Below, in pieces: positions 59,650 through 64,000 of a DNA stretch of 64,000 nt. The DNA is from Natranaerobius thermophilus JW/NM-WN-LF. GTDB taxonomy: Bacteria; Bacillota; Natranaerobiia; Natranaerobiales; Natranaerobiaceae. The notes under the pieces are model-generated. The model saw only the letters and a program-made list of their open reading frames with translations. It was not told the origin of the DNA and did not search any database. The position numbers and the translations under genes were made by a program. Position 1 is the stretch's first letter, and each line of letters begins with the position of its first letter. Where the stretch lies: positions 1,121,001 through 1,185,000 of the forward strand of contig NC_010718.1 in NCBI RefSeq assembly GCF_000020005.1, given 5' to 3'.

Positions 59650-61551
59650 ATGCATCATGTGATAGGTACAGCAGGCCATGTGGATCATGGAAAAACTAAG
59701 TTGATAGAGGCGTTAACGGGAGAAGATACCGACCGCCTACAAGAGGAAAAGGATCGAGGGATTTCCGTAGACTTAGGATTTGCTCCATTTAAGCTTCCTA
59801 GTGGTAGCATAGCTGGGGTGGTTGATGTTCCCGGACATGAAAAATTCATTCATAATATGCTTGCTGGAATTGCAGGAATAGATTTGGTTATTTTAGTAAT
59901 TGACGTGAATGAGGGAATCATGCCTCAGACTAAAGAACATATTGCAATTATGGAGTTACTGGAAATTAAATCTGGTATAATTGTTCTCACTAAAGTAGAT
60001 CAGGCAGAAGAGGAATGGATTGAACTTATGCAGGAAGAAGTCAGAGAAAGCTTATCCCAAACATTTCTAAAAGATGCCCCTCTTATAAAGACCTCTGTGG
60101 TTTCAGGAAAAGGAGTTTCAGAGTTAAAAGAATTAATTGACGATAAATTGCAGCAAGTCCCTCCTAAGGATGAAGGTGGGCCTGTTCGCATGCCTATTGA
60201 CAGGGCATTTAAGATATCTGGGTTTGGAACTGTAGTAACAGGCACTCTGTTTTCAGGAACCATAGATAAAGGTGATGAACTTGAGATAGTTCCTAGTGAG
60301 ACTAAAACACGAGCAAGGCAGATTCAAGTCCATGGGAAACAAGTCGATAAAGGACGGGCAGGACAGAGATTAGCCATTAACATTCCCAATGTTTCGGCGG
60401 AGAATTTGGAAAGGGGCTATGTATTATCGGAACCAAGTTATTTTAAGGAAGTGTCAAAATGTGATGTCAGAGTGAATATGCTACAAGATATAGATTGGGA
60501 ACTTAAAAATGGTTCACCTGTACATCTTCATGTAGGAGCGGGAGAGACCGTGGCCAGAATATACTTTTATGGGCAGAAAAAATTACAACCGGGGGAGAGT
60601 TCATTAGCACAATTGAGATTGGAAAAGCCCCTTGCTATATTTAGAAAAGATAGATTTATTATTAGATCATACTCTCCTGTTACCACTATCGGTGGCGGAT
60701 TAGTTTTAGAGCATGATGCTAACAAAAAACCTTTAAGTTCACAAAAAGTTATTGATCACTTACTAGCTCTGGAGAAAGGTGATCCTAGTGAATTAGTTAA
60801 TCAAGTTGTCAAAACTAAAAAAATTGTTTCTTTGGATAAAATCGCTAAAGAAACAGGTGTTTTAGGTGAAGATCTTAATTCTATTGTTAAAGGACTATCT
60901 GAAGGTCAAAAATTGGTTACTTTAGGGGACTACGTGATTGATTTCGAGAAAATCCAGTATTTAACTCAGCAGATAATTGAATCCCTCAATGAATTCCAAA
61001 AAAATTATCCCTTACGTCCTGGGAAGCCAAAAGCAGAGATTATAAGCTTCCTGGTCAAATCTGGTATGGATGAGAAAGCATCCATGATTTTATTAGAACA
61101 GCTCCAAAAAGACAGTAAGATAAAGGTGGAAAATGATCATATTAGCTTACCAGATTTCAAACCTGAACCAACTAATGAACAAAAACAGTTACTGAAAGAA
61201 ATTGAAGATAAATATGCAAACCAAGGTTTTCGTCCTCCAGCTTTAGAAGATATCTCTAATGATTTGAAAATATCTAAGGATATGACAAGAGAATTGTTTG
61301 AATACCTGGTAATGGTGGGGACAATGATAAAAATTACCGATAATTATTATATGCTAGCTCAAGATGTAGACAAAGCCAAACAGCTGCTGAAAGATCATTT
61401 TTCTGATCAAGATACACTGTCCATTGGAGAATGGAGAGATATATTGGATACTACTCGAAAGTACGCCTTACCTTTACTGGAATATTTTGACAGAATAAAA
61501 CTAACTAGACGTCAGGAAGATGTTAGAGTCTATCTGGGAAACAACGAGTAA
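59650..61551 (+). CDS. selB: Selenocysteine-specific elongation factor SelB
   Basis: 633 residues. Binds Sec-tRNA and the SECIS hairpin and delivers it to UGA codons. N-terminal GTPase: GTAGHVDHGKTKLI (G1), DVPGHEKFIHNM (G3), VLTKVDQ (G4); EF-Tu-like domains 2 and 3 (to about 345); then winged-helix repeats (about 375-633) that read the SECIS RNA. ATG 59650 with GGCAGGTGA. Adjacent to selD, which needs it for its own synthesis. selA and selC are not seen here. Confidence 0.96.
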   Translation: MHHVIGTAGHVDHGKTKLIEALTGEDTDRLQEEKDRGISVDLGFAPFKLPSGSIAGVVDVPGHEKFIHNMLAGIAGIDLVILVIDVNEGIMPQTKEHIAIMELLEIKSGIIVLTKVDQAEEEWIELMQEEVRESLSQTFLKDAPLIKTSVVSGKGVSELKELIDDKLQQVPPKDEGGPVRMPIDRAFKISGFGTVVTGTLFSGTIDKGDELEIVPSETKTRARQIQVHGKQVDKGRAGQRLAINIPNVSAENLERGYVLSEPSYFKEVSKCDVRVNMLQDIDWELKNGSPVHLHVGAGETVARIYFYGQKKLQPGESSLAQLRLEKPLAIFRKDRFIIRSYSPVTTIGGGLVLEHDANKKPLSSQKVIDHLLALEKGDPSELVNQVVKTKKIVSLDKIAKETGVLGEDLNSIVKGLSEGQKLVTLGDYVIDFEKIQYLTQQIIESLNEFQKNYPLRPGKPKAEIISFLVKSGMDEKASMILLEQLQKDSKIKVENDHISLPDFKPEPTNEQKQLLKEIEDKYANQGFRPPALEDISNDLKISKDMTRELFEYLVMVGTMIKITDNYYMLAQDVDKAKQLLKDHFSDQDTLSIGEWRDILDTTRKYALPLLEYFDRIKLTRRQEDVRVYLGNNE

Positions 61552-61612
61552 CAGCAATATTGAAAGAACTGCATCTACTACTAAAGATTCTCTACGTAAA
61601 GGAGGTGAATTT

Positions 61613-62734
61613 ATGGGTGAAGAAAAAAATAAGCAAGCAGAAAATAAGGAGTTAAAGTATCAAAATGGACAAGATCATGAGTCCGAATCGAGTTGTCGCC
61701 TGACTTCTTACAGTAGTAAATCTGGTTGAGCAGCGAAACTAAGTCCGGCGGACTTAGACAATATGCTCTCTTCACTAAAGGTTGAAGCTGTAGATCCGAG
61801 CTTACTAGTCGGTTTAGAAACTTCTGATGATGCTGGGGTGTATAGATTAACAGATGATGTTGCTCTGGTACAAACTGTAGACTTTTTTACTCCTGTAGTA
61901 GATGATCCCTTTACATTTGGTCAGTTGGCTGCTTCTAATGCCTTGAGTGATATTTATGCCATGGGTGCGGAACCGGTTACCTGCATGAATTTATTAGGCT
62001 TCCCCATTGATAAGTTGAGTAGTGAGATTCTTAATGAAATTTTGCGGGGTGGACATGACAAGATCCAAGAGTCAGGTGCAGCCCTGGTAGGTGGACACTC
62101 CCTTGAAGATAATGAGCCTAAATACGGTCTGTCAGTTACAGGCACAGTAAGCCCCGATAAAGTTTGGACAAATAGTGGTGCTCGGTCAGGAGATGTCTTG
62201 ATTTTGACAAAACCTTTAGGTACAGGTATTGTGACAACAGCTATCAAAGGAGAACTTGCAGAGCCCCACCATGAACATTCAGTTGTTGAGGCTATGGTGA
62301 CCTTAAATAAAACTGCTAAGAGAGTCCTGGAAGATTTTAATGTAACTGCCTGTACCGATGTCACGGGTTTTGGACTCTTAGGGCATGCCCTTGAAGTAGC
62401 CAAAGCTAGTAGTGTTGATATAGAGCTGTGGGAAGAAAATATACCTTTACTACCCGGTACTCAGGAATATGCTGAGCAAGGTTTGATTCCGGGCGGTACT
62501 TACAAAAATCTATCATTCTTTAATGAGGTATGTTCTTTTAATGAAAGGATTTCCGAAACAAAGAGGTTGATTTTGGCTGATGCTATCACTTCTGGAGGTT
62601 TACTTGCTTGTGTTCCGAAAGAACAGATCAACCAAGTGGAAAATGTTCTAAAAGAAGCAGGTTGCCTGGCTTATCATCAAGTGGGTCAGGTTAAGGATAA
62701 ACAAGAAAAAGAAAGTAAAATTTTACTGCCTTAA
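61613..62734 (+). CDS. selD: Selenide, water dikinase with selenocysteine (UGA at 61727)
   Basis: About 373 residues, read through an in-frame UGA at 61727-61729 (residue 39). Upstream RLTSYSSKSG and downstream AAKLSPADLDNML match the SelD motif where Cys or Sec follows the Gly; SelD makes selenophosphate from selenide and ATP. Downstream motifs: TSDDAGVYRLTDDVALVQTVDFFTP, CTDVTGFGLLGHALE and PGGTYKN. ATG 61613 has AAAGGAGGTG. The apparent stop would cut off the whole enzyme, but both sides fit the family without gap. Confidence 0.93.
61730..61757 (+). promoter_or_regulatory. SECIS-like hairpin in selD
   Basis: CTAAGTCC (61739-61746) pairs perfectly with GGACTTAG (61750-61757) around loop GGC. 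It starts nine bases after the UGA, and the loop is 17-19 bases after it, the range expected for bacterial SECIS elements read by SelB. Confidence 0.8.
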
Positions 62735-63426
62735 CAAAACAGTTCGGGAAAATCTGTAATTATCCCGAATATTTCGTGGCTTTTAGCCAGTTTGATTGCC
62801 TCTTCTCTGTTATTAACAGGCCAGGGTAATACCCTGGCCTGTTTTTTATGGGGTTTTTTATAATCTAAGGAATTATGAGGATGAATAGTATAAAAATCCA
62901 CCTTATTCTCTAACTTGTTTGTATTTGGTCTAGATTGGTCATACAATAATCCTAATTTTACTCTAGAGTCGAGGCGACTAACTTTAAACAAACTATTATG
63001 ATTAAAAGAAGAGACAATTACTCGTTCAAATAAATTAAAATAATCAATCAAAGAAATGACTTTTTCTTCTAAACCAGGATATTGTATATTGTCATTTTTC
63101 AATTCCACATTAATTATGAGTTCATTAGATTTAAAAGTTCGAAAAACTTCTTTTAGAGTAGGAATGGATTCATTTAAATAAGAAGTTGAAAACCAGCTAC
63201 CAGCGTCAAGCTTTTGTAGCTCCGTATGATTGAAGTCCCTCACAGCACCCATTCCGTTGGTTGTTCTATCCAAGTACTCATCATGTATTATTACGGGTTC
63301 GCCATCTCTAGATAGTTGTACGTCCATTTCAATTCCATCTGCACCTAATTGTAATGCTTTGTTAAAAGAAGATAGTGTGTTTTCAGGTGCTAGATTATTA
63401 GCACCTCTATGTGCGATGATCAGCAC
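62731..63426 (-). CDS. ugpQ: Glycerophosphodiester phosphodiesterase
   Basis: 231 residues. Shows the GDPD motifs: IIAHRGANNLAPENT, GIEMDVQLSRDG with the metal-binding Glu and Asp, and IIHDEYLDRTTNG with the catalytic His. It splits glycerophosphodiesters into glycerol-3-phosphate and alcohol. No signal peptide, so cytosolic. GTG 63426 with AAAAGGAGG. Its stop overlaps the end of selD by four bases (convergent). Confidence 0.93.
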   Translation of the reverse strand: MLIIAHRGANNLAPENTLSSFNKALQLGADGIEMDVQLSRDGEPVIIHDEYLDRTTNGMGAVRDFNHTELQKLDAGSWFSTSYLNESIPTLKEVFRTFKSNELIINVELKNDNIQYPGLEEKVISLIDYFNLFERVIVSSFNHNSLFKVSRLDSRVKLGLLYDQSRPNTNKLENKVDFYTIHPHNSLDYKKPHKKQARVLPWPVNNREEAIKLAKSHEIFGIITDFPELFC

Positions 63427-63586
63427 TGTATTGCCTCCTTTTGCGAGTTTTGCATTGTATTACTATGTTAACAAGTGGCCGCAGATTTCAAGGAAATTAG
63501 TAATTACAATTCCTGTGAATGCTACGCCAGTTCCCTATCATGCCTACGGATATAATTGGGAAGAACCTCGTTTACAATAAACATTT

Positions 63587-64000
63587 TCAATTTTCAAAAT
63601 CGGCTTTAATCCGGTCAATTAGCTCCGGTTGAACTAACAAATCGGCACCAGTCATTGCTAGAGCTTTGGCTCCCAATAACATGCCTTGTTTACCTTCCTT
63701 AGAGCCAGCTGCTTCTTTAAAGGCATCTGTATGTGCTGCAATATCTCGAGAACTTATTGAAATGAAAGGGTGGATTGAGGGTGTGACGTGGCTGACATTA
63801 CCCATATCTGTTGATCCAAAATTACCCCCTGGGGCGTGGATTACTGCACCCAGTTCTTTTAAATTTTGTTGAAATGAATCTGCCAGGGTTTTGTTAGTTA
63901 TCATGTTATCGAAGGATAATTCAAAATAATCATATTCATATTGACAGCCTGTAGCTTGGGCAGCACCACTGGCACAATTAATCACCTTTGAAACCACTTG
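63587..64000 (-). CDS. M20-family amidohydrolase, C-terminal part (partial)
   Basis: The 3' end of a gene that continues beyond base 64000. The visible ~137 residues match the C-terminal catalytic part of the M20 peptidase/AbgB-like amidohydrolases: GNFGSTDMGNVSHVTPSIHP supplies the metal ligands and dimer contact His, followed by AAHTDAFKEAAGSKEG. These enzymes hydrolyse amide bonds, e.g. in aminobenzoyl-glutamate or N-acyl amino acids. The substrate cannot be told. The start is outside the window. Confidence 0.88.
   Translation of the reverse strand, partial: QVVSKVINCASGAAQATGCQYEYDYFELSFDNMITNKTLADSFQQNLKELGAVIHAPGGNFGSTDMGNVSHVTPSIHPFISISSRDIAAHTDAFKEAAGSKEGKQGMLLGAKALAMTGADLLVQPELIDRIKADFEN

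Noticed and set aside
62731-62734. Overlap of selD and ugpQ stops as sign of error
   Set aside because: Both frames end normally; a four-base convergent overlap is common.
1-64000. CRISPR arrays, prophage or plasmid origin
   Set aside because: No regularly spaced direct repeats, no phage structural genes and no replication initiator were seen.

Overview
The window is a low-GC Firmicutes chromosome segment from an anaerobe, probably a salt-loving one. Reasons: a membrane Rnf complex and pyruvate:ferredoxin oxidoreductase, strongly acidic exported proteins, a glycine-betaine binding protein, Firmicutes-type regulation (PyrR attenuator, valS T-box), frequent TTG starts and a selenocysteine system. 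The gene set would fit a Natranaerobius-like clostridial organism, but that is an inference from content and not a database match.

Left part (1-19.4 kb): accessory genes and cell-surface genes. There is the tail of a gene that looks like an aldo/keto reductase, several lipoproteins, an intact IS6-like element with 8-bp target duplication (1572-2797), a nucleotidyltransferase, an exported amidohydrolase, a nitrilase, GIY-YIG and YwbE small proteins, tRNA-Leu(CAA), superoxide dismutase, BrnQ, a multidomain cell-wall amidase, a hyperacidic lipoprotein and an intact IS256 element (16560-18034).

Energy block (18-29 kb): a double FMN-binding-domain lipoprotein diverges from rnfCDGEAB. RnfG carries three FMN-attachment motifs instead of one. 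A 53-residue protein (25094-25255) closes the operon, followed by the convergent pyruvate:ferredoxin oxidoreductase gene.

Transport and sulfur block (29-38 kb): uracil permease under a PyrR-type attenuator, an orphan betaine-binding protein, then cysK, an E1-like ThiF/MoeB, a JAMM protease, a siroheme reductase-TusA fusion, a ThiS-like carrier ending in GGGH, and a YeiH-type transporter. Together these look like a carrier-protein route to cysteine in which the carrier must be trimmed by the JAMM protease before it is charged.

Right part (38-64 kb): a copper chaperone behind a 32-bp palindrome, a PurL-like protein with a Cys at the usual His motif, S-adenosylhomocysteine hydrolase, a potassium channel split by a frameshift, then the housekeeping run tig-clpP-clpX-lonB-ysxC, a DinG-like helicase, rubrerythrin, T-box-valS and folC. 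This is followed by a catalytic-domain-only tyrosine recombinase, an IS110 element with a bridge-RNA-like structured leader, comEA, a zinc-ribbon protein, selB and selD. SelD itself contains a UGA-encoded selenocysteine followed by a SECIS-like hairpin. The window ends in a glycerophosphodiesterase and a partial M20 amidohydrolase.
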